Shown here piece by piece: positions 37,811-47,885 of a DNA stretch of 64,000 nucleotides. The position numbers and the translations under genes are program-made. The stretch's first letter is position 1; each line of letters starts with the position of its first letter. Source of the stretch: CAVWXT01 sp963759115 (lineage in GTDB: Bacteria; Planctomycetota; Planctomycetia; Pirellulales; Thermoguttaceae); the NCBI GenBank assembly GCA_963759115.1, contig CAVWXT010000005.1, positions 1-64,000 on the forward strand, given 5' to 3'. A model generated the notes under the pieces. It saw only the letters and a program-made list of their open reading frames with translations. It did no database searches and was not told the DNA's origin.

Positions 37811-38467
37811 ATGTTGGTGCGATATGAGAACGTGAGGGACTTGTTCGCAGGAATCCTCAACAACTGGGTCATGGCCACGACCAGCACGAAGCTAGCAAGA
37901 AACATCGTCCTTGCAACCGAGCGACGGCCTTCGGCGTTTATGGAGCTTCGCTTTCTCCCACTCGTACATGCGGCAGAAGTCCTTACCGATGGCAAGTATT
38001 CGACAATTGTTGAACGAAGCGAGTTCGAGAAGGTCAAAAACGAAATGCTCCAACATTGCCCAAATGACCTTCCCCCCGAACTCGCCGAGTCTATCAAGAA
38101 CAGTCTTGGGTGGGCGAACGGGCGAAATTCGAAAAGCAAGCTGAAAAAGATGTTGGGTCAGTATCAGGAAGCTACGTGCCACTTGTTTTGCATCAGCACA
38201 GAGACATTCATAAACGGGGTTGTGGATGCCCGGAATTATTACACCCACTACTCGGCGAAGAAGAGACTTCTCCAAAATGTCGAGTTACATTGGGCGATTG
38301 AGAAACTTTCGCTGATGCTCCGTATGCTTCTGTTGCTGAAGGCGGGGGTTCCTGAAGATGTCCTTCAACGGTTGGTGCATTGCCATCATCGGCTACGTGG
38401 TGACAGAGCAGTCTGGAGCACAATTACCGAAGAAGGATCGCCTTTCGGCGGTGGTGATGGCGATTAG
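37811..38467 (+). CDS. HEPN-domain protein, ApeA-like C-terminal part, probably 5'-truncated
   Basis: 218 aa from the ATG at 37811; the frame is open back to 37730, but that part is the repeat. The sequence reads like the C-terminal HEPN half of ApeA-type abortive-infection proteins: ELRFLPLVHAAEVLTDGKYS, LAESIKNSLGWANGRNSKSK, and the RNase motif R-x4-H in VVDARNYYTHYSAKKRL. A full ApeA also has an N-terminal beta domain of about 200 aa, which is absent; the repeat at 37698-37752 sits where it would be. Known HEPN proteins cleave RNA in phage defence or toxin modules. Whether this fragment is active is unclear. Confidence 0.6.
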   Translation: MLVRYENVRDLFAGILNNWVMATTSTKLARNIVLATERRPSAFMELRFLPLVHAAEVLTDGKYSTIVERSEFEKVKNEMLQHCPNDLPPELAESIKNSLGWANGRNSKSKLKKMLGQYQEATCHLFCISTETFINGVVDARNYYTHYSAKKRLLQNVELHWAIEKLSLMLRMLLLLKAGVPEDVLQRLVHCHHRLRGDRAVWSTITEEGSPFGGGDGD

Positions 38468-38507
38468 CATCCAAGAATAACTGGTTCTATTGCACTGCAC
38501 GGTCATT

Positions 38508-38615
38508 ATGTCAATCACTATTCCCCATCTTTCCCTTGTCATCCTCATCGGCCCAAGCGGCTCGGGCAAGAGCACGTTTGCCCGTAAGCACTTCCTGCCA
38601 ACCGCGGAATCGTAA
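38508..38615 (+). pseudogene. Truncated N-terminus of bacterial polynucleotide kinase-phosphatase
   Basis: A 35-codon frame starting MSITIPHLSLVILIGPSGSG and continuing KSTFARKHFLPT before the stop at 38613. The Walker A GPSGSGKST with this flank is typical of the kinase domain of bacterial Pnkp, the end-healing enzyme of the Pnkp-Hen1 RNA repair system. The rest of the protein (about 830 aa) is missing: beyond the stop there is repeat DNA (AATCGTAAAGG twice) and then the IS30 element. A gene stub. Confidence 0.7.
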
Positions 38616-38728
38616 AGGAATCGTAAAGGGGGCGGGAGTCTTAAATCTTTAGTCCTGACCCAATATCTGATGCACGGACGAGTAACGGAGTCGGGAGTCT
38701 TTAACGGGCTTGCGTGTGATGCAGCATC

Positions 38729-39821
38729 CCCGCTGTTAGAATTGAATCGCAACCGTATGGAAGACTGGTATAGGTAAAAACATCGCAGGGACGTTTGAAT
38801 GGGCGTTTTTGAGGAAGGTCCATTCAAAAAGGAGTCCCCGCGATGGCAGGTCATCTTACCCTGGAAGAACGTGAAATCATAGCCCACGAGCACAGGGCGG
38901 GAAAAATGCAGACGCAGATCGCCGACCGGCTCGGCCGCAGCAAGAGCACGATTTCCCGCGAACTGCGACGCAATCGCAGCCGCAACGGCTATTGGGCGGT
39001 GGCGGCCGAGGGAAAGGCTCGGCGGCGGCGGAGTGAACGTCCGTGGGTCGCCAAGATGCAACGGCCGGAAGTGCGGCGTTATGTCCGGGATCGCCTGCGG
39101 CGGCGATGGTCGCCCGACCAGATCGCCGGTCGCGCGCGCAGCGACTTTCCCGGCGATCGGCGACAGTGGATTTCGCCCCCAACGATCTACGCCTGGATCG
39201 GCGGCGAGGAGGCCACCGGGAAGCACTGGCGGCGTTATCTGCGGCGTCTGGGCCGACAGCGGCCCAACTGGGAAAAACGCGGGCGGATTCGCACCGGCAC
39301 GAGCATCGAGGGACGCCCCGTGGTCGTGGATCGCCGCCGTCGCTTCGGCGACTGGGAAGGGGACACCATCGTGGGCGCCAACCGACGCGGCGGCGCCGTC
39401 ACGCTGGTCGAGCGGAAGTCGGGCTATTTGTTGCTGGGCAAGGTTCCCACCTTGCAGGCGGCGACGGTCCGTCAGACCGCCGCCGAGTTGTATCGGACCA
39501 CGCCTCCGAAGCTGCGGAAGACGCTGACGCTGGACAACGGCAAGGAGTTCGCCGAGCACGAGCGGTTGACGGAGGAAGCCGCTTTGAAGATCTACTTTGC
39601 GAAGCCGTACTGCGCGTGGCAGCGCGGCACGAACGAAAACACCAACGGCCTGGTCCGGCAGTTCTTTCCCAAAGGTACGGATCTGGTCGGCATCCCCAAT
39701 CATCGTTTTACCAAAGTCCAACAACTTCTCAACGACCGTCCGAGAAAACGCCTCGGCTATCGAACTCCCAACGAAGTTCTCGCCTCTCGCCTAAAGGTTG
39801 CGATTGAGACTTGACAGCGGG
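38729..39821 (+). mobile_element. IS30-family insertion sequence, complete
   Basis: 1093 bases. Imperfect terminal inverted repeats of 26 bases at 38729-38754 and 39796-39821 (inner end GGTTGCGATT, outer end ACAGCGGG). Both flanks carry ATC next to the outer ends, consistent with the 2-3 base target duplication of IS30. One intact transposase gene. It probably moved recently. Confidence 0.85.
38843..39814 (+). CDS. IS30-family transposase
   Basis: 323 aa. N-terminal helix-turn-helix (LTLEEREIIAHEHRAGKMQT, IADRLGRSKSTISRELRRN). The DDE triad is visible in RFGDWEGDTIVG, TLTLDNGKEFAEHE and RGTNENTNGLVRQFFPKGTD. ATG has AAAAAGGAG ten bases upstream. The stop lies inside the right inverted repeat, as is usual for compact IS30 elements. 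Confidence 0.96.
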   Translation: MAGHLTLEEREIIAHEHRAGKMQTQIADRLGRSKSTISRELRRNRSRNGYWAVAAEGKARRRRSERPWVAKMQRPEVRRYVRDRLRRRWSPDQIAGRARSDFPGDRRQWISPPTIYAWIGGEEATGKHWRRYLRRLGRQRPNWEKRGRIRTGTSIEGRPVVVDRRRRFGDWEGDTIVGANRRGGAVTLVERKSGYLLLGKVPTLQAATVRQTAAELYRTTPPKLRKTLTLDNGKEFAEHERLTEEAALKIYFAKPYCAWQRGTNENTNGLVRQFFPKGTDLVGIPNHRFTKVQQLLNDRPRKRLGYRTPNEVLASRLKVAIET

Positions 39822-39912
39822 ATCCATAAAAAGACTCGCAACCACTTTGCTTCCGTGTTTCCCTTTGCTCCTTCACCGACTTCGTCGAGCACCTGAGTTT
39901 TGCTACCAGCGA

Positions 39913-40230
39913 TCATTGGCGGGTCGGTTGAGAGGTTTCGACCGTGAGCGTCAAACCCATGGCTTTCGTCACCGCGACCAGCGTGGAGAGCCGCGGATTG
40001 CCGCGCGGCGAAAGGGCGCGGTAAAGGCTTTCCCGTTCGATTCCTGCCGCCTTGGCAATCTTGGCCACGCCGCCGCGGGCTTCGGCAACGTGCCGCAGGG
40101 CAACCAACAGCGTCTGCGGTTCTTCCGTGTCTTCCATCGCCGCCTTGAGATACTCGGCCGCGAAGGTTTGATCCTTCCGCAGCTTCTTGACCATTACCTC
40201 ATCGTGCGAAATACTGGCCCTGGCTTTCAT
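39913..40230 (-). CDS. Antitoxin of the HigA/addiction-module antidote type
   Basis: 105 aa from the ATG at 40230; an upstream frame extension lies in the toxin gene. The helix-turn-helix region GGVAKIAKAAGIERESLYRA with LSPRGNPRLSTLVAVTKAMG is typical of antidote proteins paired with RelE-like toxins. An N-terminal segment (YLKAAMEDTEEPQTLLVALR) is the usual toxin-neutralising part. It overlaps the toxin stop by four bases (ATGA), toxin gene first, as in higBA operons. It should bind its own promoter. Confidence 0.92.
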   Translation of the reverse strand: MKARASISHDEVMVKKLRKDQTFAAEYLKAAMEDTEEPQTLLVALRHVAEARGGVAKIAKAAGIERESLYRALSPRGNPRLSTLVAVTKAMGLTLTVETSQPTRQ

Positions 40231-40559
40231 GGTTCCCGGCTCCGTCGTTGATAATCGTTCCAATACTCGACCGCGCGGTTGATGTCGGCCGACTGCTTGC
40301 GTTTGTCGCCGCCGCACAACAATAGTACGCACGTGCGACCGCTCATGGCATAGTACACTCGGTAGCCCGGTCCCCAGTCGATCCGCAGTTCCCAGACGCC
40401 ATCCCTCAATGGCTTGCAGTCGCCGAAGTTGCCGGCCGCCAGCCGGGCGATTCTAGCCGCGATCCGCGCTTCGGCCTTGGCATCTCTCAGGGAATCCAAC
40501 CACTCCTCGAATAGGTTTCTGCCGGATGCCGTGAGGTAATGGCGGATTTCGTACGTCAC
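40227..40559 (-). CDS. RelE/HigB-like toxin (Gp49 family)
   Basis: 110 aa. Family motifs: GRNLFEEWLDSLRDAKAEAR, CKPLRDGVWELRIDWGPGYR and VYYAMSGRTCVLLLCGGDKR. Toxins of this group cleave mRNA at the ribosome when freed from the antitoxin. Full length and intact. Placed just right of the IS30 element, in an area rich in small mobile genes. Confidence 0.93.
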   Translation of the reverse strand: MTYEIRHYLTASGRNLFEEWLDSLRDAKAEARIAARIARLAAGNFGDCKPLRDGVWELRIDWGPGYRVYYAMSGRTCVLLLCGGDKRKQSADINRAVEYWNDYQRRSREP

Positions 40560-40710
40560 AGGAATTGTAACTTATAAATTACAGGTTGGCAAGGCGTGGC
40601 GGGCGGGTTGCCCGCGATTCCCAGTCAAGGCCAATAAGTTCCAAGCTCCGACAGGGCAGACCCGACCGAAACAACGAATTGCGGAGGGGCCTACTTCGTT
40701 GTCGACACTT

Positions 40711-43700
40711 TTACCACTGGAAGTACCGGTACGGATCGTCGAACTCTTGCGGCTTGTCGAGGTAGAATCCCGTCCAGCCAGCGGCCCGGAGCCGCCGTGC
40801 CCTTGACCGGACTGGAGAACCGCTCCACCAACGGCGTCGGCTCATCGACGCCCATGTTGCCCAGGACGCGGGTGACAAGGCAACTTGCGCGCCGGAACGT
40901 CCGCTTCTGGTTGAAATACTTCTGGTAGTCGAACTCCCACGGCGCCAGCTGGCAGAAGACCACGTTGGCGTCCGGGGCAACGGCCAGCACGCCATCGCCG
41001 ACTGCTGTGGCCCCGCCGGTGAGCAGTTCGATCTCGCGGGGGTCCCGGTTCATGACGTCCGCCGGTCCCACGCCGGCCAGCAGCGAACTGATCGCCGGCG
41101 GCTCGAAGACCGAGCAGATGTACTCGCGCTTCTGCGTCGTGACGGAGAAGGGCAGGAAAGCATTGGCTTCCTGCTGGCCCAGCCCGATGGCCAGGACGTT
41201 TCCGCCCGCCTTGACCCACTGGCGCACGGCGTCGGCGTTGGCGGCCAGGGTCTTGCCTCCGCCCGGTCCGACCACGAGAACCTGTTCGGCCCCCAGCGCG
41301 CCGCCCTCGTAGGCGGCCACCGTCGAGTCCCATCTGCTCCAGGTGCTTTCGGCCGGCATCCGAGCCGGCGTAGACCACCTTGCGAACGGCCGGCGGCGCG
41401 TAGCTCGACGACGTAGTTGAGCATGTTGGCGGCCAGCCGCGCGGCGGCGGGGTCCTCTTCCGTGCGCCCGGTCACGTCCATCTGGCAGAGCAGCACCAGG
41501 CCCTTGCCCTCGCGATACTCCATGAGCGGGCTGAATTGGAGGCTGAAGCCGCCGTCCACGACGGGCAGGAAGTTGCCCCGGGCGGGCTTCTCGATCAGCA
41601 CGGAGGCCACGTTGCCCCAGTTGCCGGCCCGATAGGCCCGCGGATGATCGATGCCGCACCACTTGATGGTGGGCCCGAAGTATGGCTTCATCGTGTAGTT
41701 GGTCAGCCGCGGCGGCAGGATGGTCGCCTGGCCGCTCCAGTCGTGCAGGTTCTCGGCCCCGAGACCCGCCAAGCAGGGGATGGTCGGGCACGCGCGGGAA
41801 GAGTTGCCGCAGGCCGTACTCCTGCACGCGGAAGCCGAACCGCTTCTCCAGAACGTCGGCGGTCTGCTCGAACAGGACGACTTTCAGGCCGTCGCGGACC
41901 TTCGGAGATGTCGGGCGCGGGGCCGTCGACGGTGAGGGCGGCCTTGCCGACGATGAGCACGTCGTAGCCGGCCAGGTCGGCATCGGCGGCGACCGGCTCA
42001 TACCGAACGCCCAGCTGCGTGAGCAGCTTGGCCGTTTCGCCCTTGGGATCGAACAGGGCCGTCTTGGCGGTCAGCTTGGGCGACTCCTTGGGGGCCAGGA
42101 CGTTGATGGCAAAGGTGTCCTCCTGGGTTTCGCCCGTGCTGAACTTGGCCGTCAGCGAAATTTGATAAGTGCCCGGCTTGAGGTCGGCCGGCAGGGCGAA
42201 GCTCAGCGGGATGCGCTCCTGCTGGCCGGTCTGAATGGTGACCTTCTTGCTGCCGCGGATGGCCTGCGGCAGGCCGAGCGACCAGGAGCAGTCGCAATCG
42301 ACCGTTGCCCGCGAGTCGTTGATGAGGATGGCCTGCTTCTCGACCGTTTGCCCGGCAGGTAGTTGTGCTCCTTGGTGGTGAAGTGCGCCGGCTTGCCGGC
42401 GATGTAGGCCAGCAGCGGCATGTTGTTGCGGAACAGGGCCTTGGCGGCCGCGGTGGGGATCCAGTCGCTGCGCTCGAAGGCCGTGTCGTAAGTGGCATCG
42501 TTGCCGGCTTGGATGATAATCCGGGCTCAGTCCGGGCTTCTGCAAGGTGTCCCAATCGACCTTGAAGTTGTGCCGCTCCCGCTTCACGCCGTCGCGCAGC
42601 TCCCAGAAGACGGAGTAGCCCCAGGCGTTGCGGGCCGAGATGCCCCAGGTGCGGAAGGCCCGCCAGTTGTCGGTGATGTACATCGCCCAGACGTCATCCT
42701 GGTTCTTGTGGCCCCAGGAGTAGGCGCTGGACGGATTGAAGGGATAGTCCCACTTGTTCCATTCCTTGCCGGCCCGCCATTGTTGGTTTCCCAGCGGAGG
42801 TTGGTCTTCTCCTTCTCGTTGAGCTGGAAGGCCCTGTCGCCCAGGAACTGCGAGTTCCACTCGCCCATGCAGAACTCCCACGGCAGCCGGGCGCTGCCCC
42901 AGGACCGAACGCCCTTGTACCAGCCGCGATACATGGTCCAGTTGATGTCCCAGGGCACGCCGTATTCGACGAACATCAGCGGCTTGACCCCTTCGGTGGC
43001 CCAGTGCTCGAACCAGTCGGAGCGCTCCTGGATGGGGACGAAATCCAGGTAGAGGTTGTTGGTGTGCATGTTGCCCAGGGTGCCGGAGGAGTGGTGATAG
43101 ACGACGCGCGTGGGGTCGAGGTGCTCGACGATCGACTGGGCCTTCAACCCTTGCAGGCGCCCGGATCGGTGCGCGGGCCGATCTTGCCCTCGGCGTTGTG
43201 CTTGCCGTCGGTCAGATCGGGGTCGAAGTCGCCGTAATAGGTCAGGGCGTTGTGGTTCATGGAGTACATCACGACGGCCGGATGGTTGCCGGCCATGCGC
43301 GCGTAGAACGCGGCGTGCCGGGCATAGCCGTTGGTCTTCTCCGCGTCCGGGGCCTTCCACTGGTAGTGTTGGCAATGCGGCTGGGAGAGCGCCACCAACA
43401 TGCCCACGTCGTCGGCCGCCCGCAGGAACTCGTTGAAGCTCAGGTGCGAGCCGGGCTGGCAGCCGTAGTTGTGGGTATACACGGCGTTGACCCCGAACGA
43501 CTTGTCGCGGAGCAGCGTCTCGCGGCAGGCTTCGTAGGTGGCATAGGCCGCGCCCATCTGGGCGTTGTCGATCGGCACGATGAAGGCGTGGAAGCGGGTG
43601 CCGTTGAGGTAGAAGTCGCGCCCCTCGATCCAGAACTCGCGGAAACCGAACCGCACCGGGCGGAAGGCGTCCAGCACCGGCCCGCCGGCATCGACCAGCG

Positions 43701-44622
43701 AAACCGCAGGCGTCATACATGTTCTGCGGCGTGTTCGTGTCCCAGAGTTTGTCGGGCTTCCAGGCGCTGGTGAACGAGAAGCGGCCCTCCTTCACGTCGG
43801 CGGCGGTGAACGGATCGCTCGTGAAATCCTTGACCTTCTGGGCCTTGTCGTGGACTTGGGCTTCGAGACGGTAGGACTTGCCCGGCTGAAGGCCCTGCCA
43901 GCCCCACGTCAAACGTAATGGTCCACTTGCGCACCGAAGTCTGCACCTGCACGTCGTCGACGCGGGCTTGTTTCGGCGTGCTCACCAGGAAGACGTCGCC
44001 GCACAGGCCGCGGAGTTCCACCGTTCCCCTTGACGGTCTTGGGCGTGCTGGTGTCGGTGAACGCCAGCATCACGGCGGCGAGGGGAACCGCCTTGACGCA
44101 CAGCGACAAGACGTGCTTCTCGCCGGGGCGGCAGGCGGCCGTGATATCGACCTCGCCCGACGGGAAGTACATGTCGCCGAGCTTCTTGCCGTCGAGATAC
44201 ACGGCCGCGTAGGAGTTGAGGTACTCGGCATAGACGGCGATGCGCCGTCCCTGCCAGGCCGCGGGAATGGTGATCTCGCCGCTGGTACCAGGCCACGTCG
44301 GGCGTTCCGGTTCCTGTCTTTCCAGGCCGGGCTGCGGATAGAGGGTCTGGCTGTTGGCCGACCAAGGCGCCGGAACCTTGTAATATCCCCAGTCGCCGGC
44401 CGGGACCGCGTCGCTCAACTCGGCTACCGGCTGCCAGCGCCACAGCCCGTTGATGCAGATTCGCTCGGCGGTGGGAGTCGTGTCACGGTAGGCCTTGCTC
44501 ACGTCCCAGACCGCCTTGACGCCGGTCGGCAGCGGCGCATCGACGCCGGAAGCGGCCCCCGGCGCCGCCAAGAGCGACAAGGCCAACGAAGTCGCCACCC
44601 AAAGCCCGTGCTTTCCTCGCAT
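40711..44622 (-). CDS. Large exported glycoside hydrolase family 2-like protein, about fourteen frameshifts
   Basis: About 1,300 aa once repaired. Signal peptide (LWVATSLALSLLAAPGAASG), a GH2 sugar-binding domain (PAAWQGRRIAVYAEYLNSYA, VYLDGKKLGDMYF), an Ig-like domain (GWQGLQPGKSYRLEAQVHDK), then the barrel starting RFGFREFWIEGRDFYLNGTR with YTHNYGCQPGSHLSFNEFLR and HPAVVMYSMNHNALTYY (the N-E pair of GH2 is N-H here, so the acid/base is uncertain). The last 400 residues look like a Rossmann-type domain (VLVVGPGGGKTLAANADAVR). Frames break about every 280 bases; in each break checked, one extra or missing base at the third codon position explains it. Ends at the TAA at 40711. Confidence 0.78.
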
Positions 44623-44957
44623 GTCGTGCTCCCTTTCAAGAGTTGCATTCCCGCCGTCTTCGACAAGTCCATAACATGAGCATTATGGCAGTGCGTCTGG
44701 CGGGTGTCCAGTCGCGCGCGATCCGTGTCCCATCGGCTTGGTCTCGCTTCGGTCTGCGCTCAGTAATACTCCCGCCCTCTCCATACTGTTCCCGAGCCCG
44801 GCTCACTCACGCTGCTGGCCGGCGCCGGGCTGCTCATCGGCGGACTGACGTGGCGCTGTATCCAGATGCGCCGTCGATAGCGCACCCCCTGGCACTTCAG
44901 GGCCGGTCATTGTATGGTAGTCGTGCTGGCGGTCCCCTGTACCGAGTACGCACTCCC
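44623..44957. other. Divergent intergenic gap
   Basis: 335 bases between the start codons of two divergent genes. It must carry both promoters. I see no repeat family, RNA gene or extra coding region. Confidence 0.5.
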
Positions 44958-45768
44958 ATGTCCTTCTGGCAGCATAAGGTTGTTCTGGTTACCGGCGGTT
45001 CCAGCGGGCTGGGGCGAGTGATCGCCGAGGCCTTTGCCGCCGCCGAGGCCAAGGTCGTCATCGCCGCCTTGGAGGCCGATGCCGTCCGCCTGGCCACCGA
45101 GGAAATGCGGGCCGCGGGCCGCGAGGTGCTCGGCGTCCACGCCGACATTACCCGGCAAGAGGACGTTGACCGCCTTTTCGCGCAGGCGGTCGACCATTTT
45201 GGCCGGCTCGACGTGCTGGTGAACAACGCCGGCCGTTCGATGCGCGGCAAGGTGCTGGAAACCACGCCGGACCAATTCCGCGACTTGATGGAGTTGAATC
45301 TGATCGCGCTGGTGCGTTGCACGCGGGCGGCGATGCCGCACTTGTTGGCCCAGCGTGGCCACGTGGTCAACATCGGCTCGCTGGCGGCGAAGTCGGCCGC
45401 CCGGTGGGTCGGCGCCTATCCGGCCACCAAGTTCGCCGTGGCGGCCTATTCGCAACAATTGCGGCTGGAACTCGGCTCGCAAGGGCTGCACGTGCTGTTG
45501 GTCTGTCCGGGGCCCGATCGAGCGCAAGGACGCCCGGCTCTATCCGCTGGCCGGGCTGGAGGACGTGCCCGAGGCGGCGCGGGTGCCGGGGGCCGGGGTG
45601 AAGGTGCGGGCCATCGCGCCGCACGATCTTGCCCGTTGGATTCTTCAGGCGTGCCAGCGGCGGCAGCCCGAGTTGGTTGTGCCCGGCAAGGCCCGGCTTT
45701 TATTCGCTCTCTCGCAGCTCTGGCCGAGTCTGGGCGATTGGATCGTGCTAAGGAAGACGGGGGAGTAG
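44958..45768 (+). CDS. Short-chain dehydrogenase/reductase, one frameshift
   Basis: About 269 aa after repair. NAD(P) motif VLVTGGSSGLGRVIAEAFAA, NNAG in DVLVNNAGRSMRGKV, Ser in NIGSLAAKSAARW and the Y-x3-K in AYPATKFAVAAYSQQLRLEL. At 45512/45513 both G and C are present at the third position of a Gly codon (CCG GG[G][C] CCG ATC), shifting VCPGP to IERKDARLYP. The C-terminal extension (KARLLFALSQLWPSLGDWIV) resembles the DltE/membrane-associated SDR group. Substrate unknown. Confidence 0.9.
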
Positions 45769-45812
45769 GAGGCTGTTTCGTAGCGGCTAGCGGAAGATAT
45801 TCGCACGGTGCC

Positions 45813-46163
45813 CTACAAGTAATCCATGCGGTTCGTCGTTTCTTCCGACGTGACGCTGGTGATGAATGCCGCCAACCGACGGATCTTTTCGCCCACGGAG
45901 CAGCGTTGGTCAGGCAAGACGATGATCCCGCTGTGTGCGCCGCCTTGCTGCAGGTGATCGCGGTGCAATCGAGCAAAATCGCCCACGTTGAACGTGTAGA
46001 TAGTCCGCCTCTGCTGGATCGCAAATGCGAATTGATCTTGATCGGTTGCGCCGCAATGGCCGGCCTCGATCGTCGTCAGGACATCGATGCCGCGCGCGCG
46101 GAGCCCCTCGACGACGGCGTTTTCACCGGCATCTTCGTCGCAGTACAGCCGCACTTCGCTCAT
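45813..46163 (-). CDS. DUF5615 PIN-like toxin
   Basis: 116 aa from the ATG at 46163. Conserved DUF5615 features: RLYCDEDAGENAVVEGLRAR, DVLTTIEAGHCGATDQDQFA and RTIYTFNVGDFARLHRDH, supplying the acidic residues of a PIN-like nuclease site. It overlaps the DUF433 gene by four bases. DUF433-DUF5615 pairs are regarded as toxin-antitoxin modules by gene association; nuclease activity is inferred. Confidence 0.85.
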   Translation of the reverse strand: MSEVRLYCDEDAGENAVVEGLRARGIDVLTTIEAGHCGATDQDQFAFAIQQRRTIYTFNVGDFARLHRDHLQQGGAHSGIIVLPDQRCSVGEKIRRLAAFITSVTSEETTNRMDYL

Positions 46164-46450
46164 GGCGCGTCGCCCTGGGACGTGCCTTGACACTTCAAGT
46201 CATCGTAGAGGGCATCGGCGACGGCCAACTCTGTTTCGATCTCCGCGCGATTGCTGTGATAGTAGGCCAGTGCGGCATACACTTGACCGAGCGTGAGGTG
46301 CGGGTAGGTTCGCGCAATATCTTCGGGCCCCTGCCCCTGCTTGTACAGGGAGGCGATACGATGAACCGTAATACGCGTCCCGTCGATACGAATCCGGCCC
46401 CCACAGACATCGGGCGTTGCCGTCAATATCCCGCTCAGCGCTACCGACAT
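46160..46450 (-). CDS. DUF433 antitoxin-like protein
   Basis: 96 aa. Typical DUF433 core: TATPDVCGGRIRIDGTRITV, HRIASLYKQGQGPEDIARTY, LTLGQVYAALAYYHSNRAEI. A small helix-turn-helix-type protein that forms the antitoxin of the pair with the DUF5615 protein. First in the two-gene operon. Confidence 0.9.
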   Translation of the reverse strand: MSVALSGILTATPDVCGGRIRIDGTRITVHRIASLYKQGQGPEDIARTYPHLTLGQVYAALAYYHSNRAEIETELAVADALYDDLKCQGTSQGDAP

Positions 46451-46498
46451 GGACTCATCTCCCGGAAATTGTCACCTTTACTATTATAGCGTAGTGCC

Positions 46499-47115
46499 TC
46501 AATAGTTGAACCGGATTCCCCGCTGCCGCAGGTCGGCCGACAACGCCTCCGCCGTGGTGAATTGCACGGCGTCAAAACCGGCCGCCCGGCGCCGGCAACG
46601 TGCCCGGCAATGTCATCGACAAAGAAAATGTCTTCCGGGCGATGGCCGGCCAACTCGGCCGCGGCGAGGAAAATCGCGGCATCCGGCTTGAGCGCGCCGA
46701 TGCGGAAACTCAGGGCGTACACCGCGAAACCTTCGGCCACGATTCGGTACTGATCGCAGCAGTACTGCCAGTGGGTCTCGCAGGTGTTGGAGAGAATGCC
46801 CATCGCATGGCCGGCCTGACGCAATTGGGCCACCACGGGCAGCATCGGCACCTTCAGCGTGAAGATCGCGGCCACCGCGGTAGTGAGCGCGTCGAAGTCG
46901 GGCCGCCTGCCTATGGAGGCGCAGAACGCCTCGTAGAACTCGCGGCGGGAGAGGCGGCCGGTTTCGTGCTGCCGCATCAGCCCGCCGTCGAACACGGCCG
47001 CCCGCGCCTCTTCGGTCGTAATGCCCGCCACGCCGCCGATCTGCTGCAGCATCTGCTCGACGCTGTAATCCACGAGCACCTTGCCGAGATCGAAATAGAG
47101 AAACTTTGGCTGCAT
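46499..47115 (-). CDS. HAD-superfamily hydrolase, one frameshift
   Basis: About 206 aa after repair. Motif I FDLGKVLVDYS (the first Asp as nucleophile, the second replaced by Gly-Lys so phosphatase mechanism is slightly atypical), motif II GILSNT, motif III Lys in IGALKPDAAIFL, motif IV IFFVDDIAGHV. A base is missing at about 46595 in a Gly codon, and the restored end reads AAGFDAVQFTTAEALSADLR. Haloacid dehalogenase-like phosphatases of this length often act on sugar phosphates or nucleotides. Confidence 0.87.
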
Positions 47116-47225
47116 AAGGGGATAGGATAGCAGAGCGGAGGACCCGTGGGTAGGAGAGGGGAAGAAGTCCTTTCTTGTGGACTTGCGATAGTCCGCGTAT
47201 ACTATTGCTAGTGCGGAGTCTGCGA

Positions 47226-47465
47226 ATGGCGACGCAATTTGAGATCCTTGGCGAAATCCGCAATGTCGAAACCGTAGCCGCAGGCCGCGGCGTTCACATC
47301 CGACGCCACTTGGTTCGCACGTACGGCCCCGGACGCTGGCGCAAAATGAAGGGCAGAGCAGTGGTGCGATTGGCAGACGGCGCCGTGTGCGAGGCGGAGA
47401 TACACTGGTTCGAATCGCACGGCATCGGCCGCAAGGATTTTAAGATCAAGAGGACAATCCGATGA
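47226..47465 (+). CDS. Small basic hypothetical protein
   Basis: 79 aa from the ATG at 47226. Basic and compact: EILGEIRNVETVAAGRGVHI, RRHLVRTYGPGRWRKMKGRA, CEAEIHWFESHGIGRKDFKI. No known domain is recognised. It overlaps the following gene by four bases. Paired small genes of this type are often toxin-antitoxin or regulatory pairs, but no family supports that here. Confidence 0.65.
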   Translation: MATQFEILGEIRNVETVAAGRGVHIRRHLVRTYGPGRWRKMKGRAVVRLADGAVCEAEIHWFESHGIGRKDFKIKRTIR

Positions 47466-47689
47466 GCGATTTCGTGATTTGCATCAACAACGAGGCCAAT
47501 CCGGCGAGTTTAATCCTTGGCAAGGTCTACCGTCGGTTGCCCGACGCGGACGCCGAGTCGCACGACATGCTTCGCGTCGTGGATGAGGATACGTCTGAGT
47601 CGGACGGCTATCTTTATCCAGCCTCCATCTTTGCACCGATCGAGTTGCCGGAATCGGCCCGACGAGCGTTGGCAACGGCAAGCGGTTGA
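47462..47689 (+). CDS. Small acidic hypothetical protein
   Basis: 75 aa. FVICINNEANPASLILGKVY, RRLPDADAESHDMLRVVDED, YLYPASIFAPIELPESARRA. The pattern (a short beta-rich protein with cognate LGKVY and YLYPAS motifs) resembles a widespread uncharacterised family. ATGA overlap with the previous gene indicates coupling. Confidence 0.7.
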   Translation: MSDFVICINNEANPASLILGKVYRRLPDADAESHDMLRVVDEDTSESDGYLYPASIFAPIELPESARRALATASG

Positions 47690-47885
47690 GATGTTGTGCT
47701 ATGTTGACGACGCCTGCTAACGAGGCCCTCGCCGAGGATCGGGCGGCCCAAACGCAAGAATTGGACCCCAATCGGTTATGAAGTTCTATACGATGCGCCA
47801 CCACGCCCCCGAACCCTTGTTTCCCCGCCGCTCTCGTCTAAAATAGGAAATTTCCCCAGTCCCGCTCCCGCAAGGATTTCAACTC

